Part shown: positions 1 to 9,574 of the stretch, one piece after another
Position numbering within the stretch: position 1 is the first letter of the stretch
How the letters are laid out: each line of letters begins with the position of its first letter
Assembly (NCBI GenBank): GCA_039000515.1
Contig: JBCFYV010001001.1
Span: 1,003,830-1,067,829 of the forward strand
Length of the DNA: 64,000 nucleotides
Source of the DNA: Timema cristinae
Lineage: Eukaryota > Arthropoda > Insecta > Phasmatodea > Timematidae
Reading direction: 5' to 3'
The notes under the pieces: model-generated
Told to the model about the DNA's origin: nothing
What the model saw: the letters and a program-made list of their open reading frames with translations, nothing else
The model's database searches: none
Position numbers and translations under genes: made by a program

Positions 1-122
1 CATGTTGGAAAAACCACCCTCAATACATCCGACCAAGATTTGAGCCTCGATCTCCTGTCATTGGCAGTCTAATCTATTGCTAGAGTATCGCGTTAGACCA
101 CGCGGCCACCGAAGTAGGTGTC
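1..122 (-). mobile_element. SINE, family C, cut by window start
   Basis: The minus strand reads as a tRNA-like head: an A-box-like GGTGGCCGCGTGGTCTAACG at the right edge and a B-box-like GGCTCAAATC further in. The 3' half is missing because the window starts inside it. The whole element is present at 19888-20104. Confidence 0.7.
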
Positions 123-130
123 TGGGAATT

Positions 131-326
131 TAATCACACTAATTGAGTAGGGATGATTAAGGTAGAGTGTAGAGTAAACATGTCTGCATTTTTGAGGAGG
201 GAAAATTAAAACACTTTAGTAAGGAACTCTCATTACACCCAAATTGAATTCCAGCCCCATCCTTACCATAACCAGTATACAACATTTAAATGAGCTTGAC
301 ACTTAGACTGCGTGACCACCGGCTCG
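131..326 (-). mobile_element. SINE, family C, degenerate
   Basis: It adjoins the previous element in the same orientation. The tail-side motif (aatttaatcacactaatt) and the head-side motif (gagcttgacacttag, then gcgtgaccacc) match the SINE at 8682-8910. The stretch 327-785 holds only AT-rich sequence with nothing recognisable. Confidence 0.5.
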
Positions 327-785
327 GGTTACCTATACCTTGAGTTTCTTACGAATGGACATATGGGACAACTTTTAGATCATACAAACATATTTTTTAC
401 GGTCAGCATTGATTAATTTTACTATAATATTGATATTATTTTGTAGTGATTGATAATATCTACCTGACGGGACAGCTGATATTCACATGGCTGTAAATAT
501 AAATATGTGAAAGTAGATCTAGTAAATTTTTCTAGCCTTCGGATATATCCATTCCTAAGAAGATTAGAGTGTAACTATTACCACACAAATCTTCCATTGT
601 TCCCTCATTTGTGTTAATTTTAAATTATTAGCTTTTTTTTTTTCAAATAAATAAGCTCTATAAAACTATAGTGCAATAATAATTATAATCACCAAAGTTT
701 AAAAAACGTTTTAAAATATTATTTTTGGAGGTCGAAGCTACTATTTAAATATATACTTAATACAGTCAAGTCGGAGACGCGGCAG

Positions 786-994
786 TAGGCCTAAAGTCAG
801 TTGGCCTAAAATTCATTTGGCCTAAAAGTCATTTGGCCTAAAAGTCAGATCGCCTAAAAGTCATATGGCCTAAAAGTCATTTGGCCTAAAGTCAGTTAGC
901 CTAAAGTCATTTGGCCTAAAAGTCATTTGGCCTTTAGGCCAAATGACTTTTAGGCCAAATGACTTTTAGGCTAAATGACTTCTAGGCCAAATGA
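786..994. repeat. Foldback array of TTTGGCCTAAAAGTCA units
   Basis: About nine direct units of 16-18 bases (consensus AGTCATTTGGCCTAAA) are followed from about 931 by about four units in inverted orientation (TTTAGGCCAAATGACT). The join is a near-palindrome, so a single strand could form a long hairpin. The same short motif is the core of the 104-bp satellite at 39921-40337. Nothing is recognisable between this array and 1370. Confidence 0.85.
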
Positions 995-1370
995 CGGATA
1001 CTCGTCAAGTCTCGATGGCTAGATTACGACGAAACGAGAATTCAAGAGATTATTAAGAGTGGTAAATAATGTAAGCTTACACGGTAATTAAAACTATCAC
1101 ACATTCAAAAACAGAACAAACTTGATTAGTGTTTCAAATGGTAATAATACGTAAATTTGAATATATTTACGAAACCATTTTGGTTTTATGTGTTTCAAAA
1201 ATATATATTTTGAGAACATTCAACTTTAAAAATTAAAGTCATTTAATTTTTCAAATTATTACTTTTAATTCTAGTTTTTAATAGGTTGAGGTTGGCCTGG
1301 CTCCCCGTTCAATTAAAATATCGATACTTACTCTGTTAAATAAAGCTCATTAAATTTTTTTTACCAGTGA

Positions 1371-1561
1371 AGCAGCGAGGCCGTATCTAGGTAGTGTGAG
1401 CAACCTTCCCTAGATGTCAGGCGTCTCGACTTGCCCCCGCGCTTCACAGCCCACGTGACTTTTAGAGGCGGGAGTTGGCAGAGTTTGACTAACCTCGCTG
1501 CTTAGACCGGTACTTGCGGCGCGTTGGTCCGGGAGGGTCGCGAGTCAAACCCTCCTTTCGG
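1371..1561. promoter_or_regulatory. GC-richer block upstream of NOS1AP, candidate promoter or upstream exon
   Basis: This 190-base stretch is far richer in G, C and CpG than its AT-rich surroundings and includes an E-box CACGTG at 1452-1457. It lies 1.1 kb before the NOS1AP ATG and is almost unchanged in segment 2. That would fit a promoter, a noncoding first exon or simply a repeat. No TATA or initiator element can be assigned with confidence. Confidence 0.3.
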
Positions 1562-2622
1562 GAAACTATTAAGCACTTTTACTAATTCGCGAAGTATGTA
1601 CTGAGGAAGGCATTATATATTCTAGTGTGTTACAATAACTAATTGAGCTTTTAAATGTAGTGTAATTTGAAGAGTTTATCAATGAACATGTGATGCTCAG
1701 TGTTAATTGTTGTTTGATAAAGAACCTTCGAAATTCAAATTGGTTATTGAAACTTTCAATTATTTCCTGTAATAATACTAGTTTAACACTAGTTGTATAG
1801 CAACCATTCAATTCATAGCTAATAAATACATTGTTAATTTCCTAACAATGTGCTATCTAAATAGGAGTGATTTTATACAGGACTATTTAAAAATAGACAT
1901 CAACGGTAGAATAAGCACGAAACTCACTTACATATTACATTGTTGTGCTAGTATTGTGTTATAAGTTTGTTCAACGCAATTTGTCGCCCATCTCAGCATC
2001 TCCATATTCGAAAGATCCCATCTCTGCTTGGCCTTCAACCTCACGCAAGAGGTTGTTTCTTTAGCTGAGGTAACAGGTATCCCCCCACCCCCTCACCCGA
2101 TACATAGGAAAAATTGTCATTTTTTATTTTTTATTATTCGGTGTGTTTTGTGAGCTGCAGATATGTTGGTTATATTATCTTTGTAAAGGACTACGAAAGA
2201 AAAGAGGGAGACAGCAAAGCAACAACGGCGCGGCTATTTCGGTTTATGTCGGACTGACGAAGCTCTGAGAAGAATAAAAAAATAAAAAAAGGGAAAGGAT
2301 AGGAGGGGTGAGAAGAGGCAGCGTTGCCAGATCTACCCAAGCGAGAGTGCAAGTGGAAAACAAGCCGGTACTTTTATTTATTGTTGAAATCGTGCATTTT
2401 AGATCTCTTTGTTGGCTATCGCATTCCTTATGACACGTCATCTAGGAGGGAGTTCTACGAAGTTACCGTCGTACGAGTCATATAGCGATGACGCCTTCAC
2501 GTCGTGAGGTCACAAATCAAGTAGAGTGTGGTGTGTCGTAGGTACGTCGAGTCATGGGTGACAAATATCTCGACGCAAGTCTGTGCGAATGAACGATATA
2601 CACGCGGAGTGTGTATCCTGAA
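1562..2622. other. Upstream region and 5' leader of NOS1AP, no separate gene seen
   Basis: From 1562 to about 1980 the sequence is AT-rich with nothing recognisable. From about 1980 to 2622 it becomes more mixed, with a purine-rich stretch (2190-2310) and CpG-bearing sequence around the exon, consistent with promoter and 5' untranslated sequence. Segment 2 has the same at 21489-22547. I cannot place a transcription start. Confidence 0.4.
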
Positions 2623-2641
2623 GTGTGTGTGTGTGTGTGTG
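2623..2641 (+). repeat. (GT)n microsatellite in the 5' leader
   Basis: About nine GT units end 35 bases before the NOS1AP ATG, so the tract probably lies in the 5' untranslated region. The equivalent tract in segment 2 is longer and has an extra G. Confidence 0.85.
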
Positions 2642-2675
2642 CGGTGTTTGATCTCGTGTGAAGTTGAGAGCAGCC

Positions 2676-2783
2676 ATGCCGTCGAAGAAGCAATATAACC
2701 TGGTGCAGAACGACGACTATGACACCAGGATACCTCTCCATCCGGACGAAGCATTCCAACACGGGATTCCGTTCCAAGCCAAG
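2676..2783 (+). CDS. NOS1AP: NOS1AP/CAPON homologue, first coding exon (copy in segment 1)
   Basis: The exon encodes 36 residues beginning [10 protein letters not shown], containing RIPLH and EAFQHGI, and ending FQAK. This matches from memory the N-terminus of the NOS1AP (CAPON) family, where human starts MPSKTKYNLV and has RIPLH, DAFQHGI and FEAK just before the PTB domain. In that family the protein is a cytoplasmic PTB-domain adaptor that links neuronal nitric oxide synthase and Scribble-type scaffolds. The ATG is supported by an in-frame TGA at 2649-2651, 27 bases upstream, and by a G at -3. The frame ends at AAG followed by GTAGGT (donor at 2784), where the known protein continues into the PTB domain on the next exon. 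No further exon is visible in 17 kb downstream, so a long first intron is inferred. The identification rests on 36 residues but they are highly diagnostic. Confidence 0.9.
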
Positions 2784-2790
2784 GTAGGTG
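2784..2790 (+). other. Splice donor of the NOS1AP exon
   Basis: GTAGGTG directly follows the AAG lysine codon and fits the donor consensus. The reading frame continues open for 28 codons past it but loses all resemblance to the family, as expected for intron sequence. Confidence 0.8.
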
Positions 2791-2993
2791 ATGTCAGGCG
2801 ACACCTGTTGAACGCGTCTGCCGGGTTAAAAACGTTTACGCTTCCTTCTGAGATTTTTTTATCATAAAATATATCCGACGATTATTTTAATAATTATATT
2901 AAACACAAGAAAAAAGTCAGATATTAAAATATTTTGTTTCGTTTTTTAAATAATTAATTAAATAACTCTTTGAATACACATATGACAACTATG

Positions 2994-3110
2994 CATATAA
3001 ATATAAATATATATATATATATAAATATAAATATATATAAATATATATAATATATAAATATATATATATATAAATATATATATATATACATATACATACA
3101 CACACAACAT
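2994..3110. repeat. (TA)n/(ATAA)n microsatellite
   Basis: A run of TATATA and ATAAATAT units ending in CATACACACAC. On the minus strand it directly follows the 3' end of the SINE at 3111-3404, so it may have grown from that element's tail. Confidence 0.9.
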
Positions 3111-3404
3111 GATATAAGCCCGCAATCGAGTTACACCGACCGAGTGGCCGATGATAGTTCCGACTTTATGAGGATAGAGGGTGTCATGTGGTCAGCACAA
3201 TGAACCCTACGACCCTTAATCACGGTTTTCTAGACCGTAGCCGTCACTTCCATTCAAATAGTTCCTCATTTGTTCTCACGAGGATGAATTGGACTCCGTT
3301 CCAGATCCACTTCATCACAGTAAAATCTAGAAGCACCGGGGATCGAACCCGGACCTCTGGATCTGTAGCCAGAAACCTTGACCACTAGACCATAGAAGTG
3401 GTCT
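3111..3404 (-). mobile_element. SINE, family D, with well-kept tRNA head
   Basis: Read on the minus strand it begins with a tRNA-like head (about 3404 down to 3332). The A box is TGGTCTAGTGGTCAAGG. The T arm is perfect: stem CCGGG/CCCGG with loop TTCGATC, which carries the B box. The anticodon arm pairs TCTGG with CCAGA but has an 8-base loop, so this is not a functional tRNA. A body of about 200 bases follows, then the TA-rich microsatellite as tail. Its body is unlike families A-C, and it may contain one of the central domains known from animal SINEs, which I cannot name by eye. Confidence 0.75.
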
Positions 3405-3778
3405 TAGGTTAGGTTAATCTTGGTTTTTTTGTTGTTATAAACAAATAAAATATTAAATTTATCAATTTATAACTTTTTATCAGATTCACAGCTTTTTGGC
3501 CTTCTTACTAAAAGATACACACAAACAACTTGCATTGAAATAAATAGTCCCTAAATGTATTAATACATTCAAAATTTAATTTTAATGGGCTTAGAAGGGT
3601 AAAAGTTAAGCTTTGTTGATTACTTTATTTAACTATAAACACATAAAAGATAATTTTTATCTAATTATTTTGATTAAATACAATAGATGTTTTAGTGTTT
3701 TGGCATTTTTTAAGTTGGCAATTCTGTGTATATCTATTGTTTCAACACGTAGTTTATAATTGAGGGTTAAATAAAACC
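3405..3778. other. AT-rich stretch, nothing recognised
   Basis: It includes two tandem TTAGG units just after the SINE, too few to be telomeric. The rest is AT-rich intron-like sequence. The segment 2 equivalent is 23319-23689. Confidence 0.5.
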
Positions 3779-3952
3779 ATGTGTGAGTGTTTGATTAATG
3801 TCAATTTACTAAAAGATTTAGAATCTGTGTTGGGTGAAGCCAATAAAGAAATATCCCATTTGCAAGATTTGAGTTTGCTACGAAATAAAACGAGATGTTC
3901 AAGACAGGGTTGCTGTATATATTTTTTTATTCCGTCTCGGGATACCCTGTGA
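3779..3952 (+). pseudogene. 57-codon ORF, possible remnant of a retroelement protein
   Basis: The ORF starts MCECLINVN, contains LLKDLESVLGEANKEISHLQ and ends at TGA (3950-3952). The leucine and acidic spacing suggests a short coiled coil, as seen at the N-termini of many arthropod retroelement gag-like proteins. Segment 2 keeps the same frame with two residue changes. I do not recognise the family, and in AT-rich DNA a 57-codon frame may be chance. Confidence 0.25.
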
Positions 3953-4029
3953 AATAGTTGAGTCGATCAAATATTTTCTAAACTATTAATTAAATTGTCT
4001 TAGTAGAATTTGAAGGAAATGCTCTTTCA

Positions 4030-4140
4030 AATTTTGTGGAGGAAGAATGGAAAACCAATTAGAAAATTCCATCCTAAGCACATCCGACCGGAATCCTAAC
4101 CCCGATATCCTCGTCACTCCTGTTTATTAAGTGGGTGACC
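4030..4140 (-). mobile_element. SINE, family C, head-side remnant
   Basis: The order gtggaggaagaatggaaaac, ccaattag, catccgaccggaatcc, ccccgatatcctcgt is the family C head as seen intact at 42706-42957. It is degenerate and the A box is lost. Confidence 0.5.
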
Positions 4141-4771
4141 CCTTAAAACCAGCGATGTTTAACCTCTAACAACTCAAGGCACATTGAACAGGGCAGTAAA
4201 ATGGTCAAGACACACCATAAGTTTTTTTAAAGGAGAAATTATATCTTTAAAAAACGAGAATTAAGATTGTGGTCAAAAGTTAAATAACTAAAATTCTTAT
4301 CATTGTGTTATTTTATTTAAAAAAATATGTTCATCATGGATTTAACATAATCGGTATGTTTATTGCCAATATATTTTTAATCGCGTCATTTTTGCTCTTA
4401 TTCCAAACTCCCGCGGTACACTAGTGAGCCACCGCACACCAATTGAAAAATGCTTGTCCTCAGAACGATGTTATACAATGCGTTTTTACCGGTCCGATTG
4501 AACCGGATTGTAGAAACATAATGTTTTAAATGAGAGCTGTCACACTAAGAGCGGTGTTGCCGCACTCAATGGAAGCTTCATCGTGCTGCGTAGTGGCGGG
4601 ATAACCGGACAACCGGATTGATGCAATGACACATTCAGGCAAAATTCAGGTGGTCACACTTTACGATTGTGTCAGTCCGTTTCCTTGCTTCGTTCATAAT
4701 GTTCGATATCGATAAATCTATTCAAAACCAGGACTTTGGGAGAAGGTGTCTAAAGATCAGTTTGTTTACAC

Positions 4772-4860
4772 CAGAGGTCCCCAACCTTTTTGGAACTTGG
4801 ATAACTTTCAAAACTAACAGTAGTGCGGCGGGTACCAATCACTTTTCCAAATAAAATTTA
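4772..4860 (+). mobile_element. hAT-type transposon end fragment
   Basis: CAGAGGTCCCCAACCTTTTTGG followed by a GGCGGGTACC block resembles the 5' end of many hAT elements. No matching opposite end or 8-bp duplication was found, so it is a remnant. Confidence 0.45.
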
Positions 4861-5070
4861 CTAACTCCCGCCTGGCTCAGAGGTCAGTCAGCCTCAACGC
4901 TATACACACGACCGGTCAACTGCCATGTTAAGTTTCCAACAGCGATTGTGACGTTACATGTGGTTGTTGGTTATACTCAAGGCCGTAGGCGAGTGGGAGG
5001 GAGGAGGGGTTTCAATCACCTCCAAGTTGACAAAAAATATAGTTAAAAAATACTGCTTTATTTGCGGTTT

Positions 5071-5283
5071 TCCTAGTCGCGTTGAGCTGCTCGACTGCTG
5101 AGAACGGGAAGATCGAGGTTCGAATCTAGGTCGGGTGAACTGGGGGGAGGTTCCTAAAAAGTTTTCCACTCTCCCTATACGCAAATGCGGGCTCGCTTCC
5201 TCTAATTCAACCTTCCCAATTCCTAATCCATTAGCGTAATTAGTACTTAAAGCGTATAACCCGAAAGGGTAGTAAGACGTTGT
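5071..5283 (+). mobile_element. SINE, family B, 5'-truncated
   Basis: It starts inside the tRNA head (cgttgagctgctcgactgctgag), keeps the B box GGTTCGAATCT, and runs to the shared 3' end CCCGAAAGGGTAGTAAGACG. It abuts the family A SINE at 5284. Confidence 0.75.
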
Positions 5284-5560
5284 GGTGACCTGGTGGTCTA
5301 GGGGTAAGGTGTCAGACTTCTATGCTGGCGGCCGGGGTTCAATCCCAGGTCCCGGCAGATTACCAAACCCTTCCTTCACCTCTGACAAGACATCTTGTGA
5401 ATGTGGGGAATGCCAGGCCTCCACCGTGGTTCGGATTCCACGTTAAACTGTAGGTCCTTCATTTCATCTCACTATCACCCTACTATTACACATTAGCGTA
5501 AGTGCGTATAACCCGAATGGGTAGTAAGACGCGGTGCTAATAATAATAATAATAATAATA
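5284..5560 (+). mobile_element. SINE, family A, full length
   Basis: The tRNA-like head begins GGTGACCTGGTGGTCTAGGG (A box) and has B box GGTTCAATCC. A body of about 180 bases follows, with the 3' end CCCGAATGGGTAGTAAGACG, CGGTGCTA, and an (ATA)n tail. The head most resembles a tRNA-Glu-type A box. This is the commonest SINE here, and its exact limits are shown by the insertion at 35019. Confidence 0.85.
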
Positions 5561-6012
5561 AAACTTCTTTGCTACTCCTTGAGAGGTTAGCGTCAGCTAC
5601 GGGGTGTGGAGAACAGTTTATCCAACTTGTTACATAATGAAAACATTCCTGTAACAGGTTCAACATATTAGAAAACAAAAGTCACACATTTCTCTTTGAT
5701 CTTTATCGATACTGGATGGCAAACTTATACCAGATAACTTGTTGTAAAACAGCATTGTATTATCACATTTTTCACTAGATTTTATAACAAGTTGTAAAAT
5801 ATTGCACAAAAACAGTCTTAAAACTTGTTAAATATTGTACGTACCTTAATATAGGTCTAATGATCCATCTTTCCTCTGAACATATTGCGTTCCTAAATGT
5901 TGTATGATTATGTGGGGGTACAATATGTTGAGCAATTCATCAAATGAATTTGTCGACATGTTGTGGTAATCAAAAACATTTCTTTTACGTTTTAGAATAA
6001 TAATGTAATATT
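5561..6012. other. AT-rich stretch between SINEs, nothing recognised
   Basis: Several ACTTGTT and TTGTAAAATATTG motifs recur, but no ORF or known repeat is seen. It probably belongs to the interior of the element at 4469-6453. The segment 2 equivalent is 25473-25921. Confidence 0.4.
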
Positions 6013-6188
6013 GTTATACGCACTTACGCTAATGTGTAATGGTAGGGTGATTGTGAGATGAAATGGAGGACCTACAGTTTAACGTGGAATCCGAACCACG
6101 GTGGAGGCCTGGCATTCCACACATTCACAAGATGTCTTATCAGAGGTATAGGAAGGGTTTGGTAATCAGATAAATCTGTGCCGGGACC
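6013..6188 (-). mobile_element. SINE, family A, truncated at both ends
   Basis: Body sequence of family A on the minus strand, from GTTATACGCACTTACG to the start of the head (CCGGGACC). Both the A/B boxes and the terminal GTAGTAAGACG are missing. Confidence 0.75.
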
Positions 6189-6657
6189 AATATTTATTAA
6201 ATCTTTTGCTTCACTCCTGTTTAATTTAGAAAGGATGAACCCAATATTTACGTGCTACTGAGTATTTCGATAATCCTTCGACTTCAAAAGGACAAATAGT
6301 TTTCAACTTATAAATCATTACTTCTCACTGCTCTTTTCGACTGCTCTAGGCGGGATGCACTATCTTTTCCACCGGGACAAATGCGACTCATTAAGGCAAT
6401 CCCGTCAAATGGGGCCGGATTCGCCGGACCGGTAAAAACGCATAAGTATAACACCGCCCTTAAACCATAATACTACCGATTTTAATGTTACCTACTGGAA
6501 ATTAAGGGAACAATTATTTTGTGTTGAAAAGTCAGGACAAGTTAAATGTTTTTTCTCTAGGTAAGCTAATACGAATTTAAATCATTGTTTAACAAATACA
6601 ACCATATATTTTTGTGGTCAACATTTATAACATTCTACTGTTTTATTAGTTACTTTA

Positions 6658-6913
<256 letters not shown>

Positions 6914-6989
6914 TATTAGTTACTTTACATCCATTACTGTTTCCAGACTGTGGTCTGGGTCAGTCTTTTATTCAAGCTACGCCTGTCTT

Positions 6990-7280
6990 GGTAACCTGGT
7001 GGTCTATGGGTAAGGTCTCGGACTTCTGTGCTAGGGGTCCGGGGTTCAATCCTCGGTCCCGGCACAGAGTTACCTGATTTCCAAACCCTTCCTTCACCAC
7101 TGACAAGACGTATATTAATAACAACTTGTGAATGTGGGGAATGCCAGGCCTCCGCCGTGGTTCGGATCCCACGTTAAACTGTAGGTCCTCCATTTCTTCT
7201 CACAATCACCCTACCATTACACATTAGCGTAAGTGCGTATAACCCGAACAGGTAGTAAGACGCGATGCTAGTAATAATAA
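6990..7280 (+). mobile_element. SINE, family A, with a 14-base internal insertion
   Basis: The full head (GGTGGTCTATGGGTAAGG, B box GGTTCAATCC), body and 3' end are present. Relative to other copies it carries about 14 extra bases (tatattaataacaa) after GACAAGAC. Confidence 0.8.
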
Positions 7281-7329
7281 GCCTATCATAGCTTCATATT
7301 TCTTATAATTTAACTTCAGACTAGGATAG

Positions 7330-7478
7330 ACACAACATCCAGTCCCCGACCGTTAATTTATCACTGTGAAAGGGTAAACCCATATTCTCATCAATGATAG
7401 ATTCTTGGCCATCCCGGGAATCTAACTCGGGACCTTTAGCTCAGTAGACAGACACGCTACTGACTGAACTAAGGTGTC
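7330..7478 (-). mobile_element. tRNA-derived element of another type
   Basis: On the minus strand an A-box-like TTAGTTCAGTCAGTAGCG is followed by a T-arm-like CCCGAGTTAGATTCCCGGG, then about 70 bases of body. This head differs from families A-D. It is short and probably truncated. Confidence 0.5.
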
Positions 7479-7630
7479 ATATACTGTTTTATTAATGTTA
7501 TTTTATAAATATTGTTAATATCTATCGAAAGAGGCAGCTGCGGATCACATGACTTGAGCGGATCGATTGAGTTGCGTCCAGCCAACTCAGATTGAATGGT
7601 GATAAAGTCAATCAGTTGTACACAATACCA

Positions 7631-8145
7631 GCCTCGGTGGTCAAATGGTCCAAGGCATCACTATCGCAATAGCCTGAACTGTCGAAGAAAGGGAAATCGA
7701 GGTTTTGAATCATCCCGATCGGTTGTAATATGGGTAGTTTTTTAAATGATTTTCCATTTTCCGTCTTTGTAAATGTGGGTAGATCAACTATAAAATGCTA
7801 CCTTATACCTACCAACCCCGTTAAAATAATGATATATTCTTATATTTTTATATTTAGCACCGCGTCTTACTACCCATTCGGGTTATACGCTTTAAGTACT
7901 AATTACGTTAATGGATTTAGGAATTGGGAAGGTTGAATGGGAGGAAATGAACCCGCATTTGCGTGGAGGGAGAGTGGAAAACCACTTAGGTAAAACCAAC
8001 CCCTGTTCACCCGACTGAGATTCGAACCTCGGTCTCCCCGTCCTCAGCAGTCGAGCTCAACACTACAAGCGCGTTAGCCAACTACGCCACCGAGGTGGGT
8101 AATATTCTTATAAGTAAGTTGAACAGGTAGTAAGAGGTGGCGATG
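7631..8145 (+). mobile_element. Older family B/C SINE split by a younger SINE
   Basis: The head GCCTCGGTGGTCAAATGG with a worn B box (GAGGTTTTGAATC) and body run to about 7844. The tail side (TTGAACAGGTAGTAAGAGG) resumes at 8113. Between them sits the younger minus-strand family B SINE 7845-8101 with its target duplication. Confidence 0.65.
7845..8101 (-). mobile_element. SINE, family B, nested, with target duplication
   Basis: A minus-strand full-length family B element. The shared 3' end lies at 7856-7890 and the head (ACGCGCTTGTAGTGTTGAGC) at the right. An 11-base duplication atattcttata lies at 7834-7844 and 8102-8112. Confidence 0.82.
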
Positions 8146-8196
8146 AAAAAAACAACCTTTTTTGACTGACAAAAAAAAGTTCCTTCAGGTAGGGAT

Positions 8197-8312
8197 GAAG
8201 AAATAAGGATTTTTAGCGGTAATCTACTCGAATTTGCTTGGAAGGAGATTGGGAGAACATTTAGGAAAAATCACCCTCAATAGACCCAACCGGGATTCGA
8301 ACGCCTACGTAA
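8197..8312 (-). mobile_element. SINE, family C remnant
   Basis: The order gaatttgcttggaaggagattgg, accctcaatagacccaac, cgggattcgaacg is a degenerate family C head half. The following stretch to 8681 shows nothing recognisable. Confidence 0.45.
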
Positions 8313-8681
8313 TCTTTATACTAGGTGAATATACATATTGATAAATTAAATTTTTCACAGGATAGATAGGCACATTCATGCACGATGCAAATTTATCAAC
8401 GGTCGAAACGAAGTCGTATAAGGCAATGTTCTCGGGCGTCACTCCATTCTTTGTGTATTTTTAATTATTATTTTTTTGCCACTGAAGCTTGCCATCGAGT
8501 TTTCTATTAATGTCACAAGTTTCTCGGTTCATGATGCTCTGCGTCTGTTCTAGGTTTCCAAGCAAGAGTCTTTCTATCATCAGAAATCTCTTCAAACTAT
8601 TTAAAAAAAAATTTATGTAGGCTACGTTTTAATAATACCAGCGTTCTATTATCAACAAACCGTAGGTACCTATTTGTTCGT

Positions 8682-8910
8682 GCGTCTTACTACCCGTCAG
8701 GCCATGAACATTTAATCACATTAATTGACTAGGCACGAATAAGTTTTAATTTAGAGGGAAAGTATCCGCATTTGCGTGTGCGGAAAGTGGAAAACAATAG
8801 AACCAAAAACACTCCAAGTACACCCGGGTGAAATTTGGATCCCTGCCTTCACGTCACCGACAGATAAAACTAGATGAGCTTGACATTTAGTCCGCGTGAC
8901 CATCCATATG
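8682..8910 (-). mobile_element. SINE, family C
   Basis: Minus strand: the shared 3' block (GCGTCTTACTACCCGTC on +), then gcatttgcgtgtgcggaaag and a worn tRNA head ending gcgtgaccatcc. Confidence 0.7.
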
Positions 8911-9055
8911 GATCTGTAATAATATATAAACCTAGAATAACAGAAGGCAGAGGGTGACATCTAGAAATACACCTTTATTTAAGACGTGTCCCATTTGACT
9001 TTGTTTCCAAGTTATATCAATGTTTGTATTACGGTAATGTGAAGATGCTTAGTAC

Positions 9056-9197
9056 TATAGAAAGTACTCAAAATTGCCATCTTTGGCCTTTATTGTAATG
9101 CAATGCATTTTTGAAAGGGTGTGGCACTGCGGCATTCTACGAAACGACTGCATACTTGAATTCAGGCCTATAATGGCCATTTTGAGCATTTTCTATA
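9056..9197. mobile_element. 142-bp MITE with inverted ends
   Basis: The ends TATAGAAAGTACTCAAAAT and the reverse complement of ATTTTGAGCATTTTCTATA are imperfect inverted repeats. Segment 2 keeps them perfect, so this copy has lost the match by substitution. There is no coding sequence. Nothing is seen from 9198 to 9574. Confidence 0.7.
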
Positions 9198-9574
9198 ATG
9201 TTAAACAGTTCCGCGTTACTGGATTACATGCATGGCTATAGCTCGGAAACAAGATCAAATGGGACACATGTATGTTTGGTTGTTTGTTTTTGTGTTTCCT
9301 GTCCAGTTTCACTTGTCCACTTGTCACGGTACTTTTTTTATAAGATATATAGATATATTTAAATATAGATTGCAAAACTAAGTACATACATACGGTAGTT
9401 CGGCATAGGTTCAAAGAATGTCCTTGCAAAATTGAGATAAAATTGGTCCACACATTTGACAATTATTGTGGAACAAAAGGACTGACAGATGAAATATCAA
9501 ATTGTCAAGTTATATCAGGACCTCTCTACACTCGTTCATTTAAATACACATCCGGGCCTTACATATCATTTTTA

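Larger units (their letters stand above)
4469..6453. mobile_element. Possible DNA transposon with 2-kb-spaced inverted ends
   Basis: TGTTATAC, then 2-3 bases, then TGCGTTTTTACCGGTCCG at 4469-4497 occurs as its reverse complement at 6425-6453. The two arms match over about 26 of 29 positions. On the right side the arm continues outward to GGGCGGTGTT bounded by TTAA, which would fit a piggyBac-like end. The left side shows no matching TTAA, so class and exact ends are open. Inside are nested SINEs, a hAT-like end and no transposase ORF. Confidence 0.4.

Noticed and set aside
3405..3417. Telomere-like TTAGG repeats (also near 46985)
   Set aside because: Only two units at each place, with no array.
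5284..5360. Functional tRNA genes at SINE heads (also 6658, 13316, 35019 and others)
   Set aside because: Heads have A and B boxes but no complete cloverleaf, and they continue into SINE bodies with target duplications.
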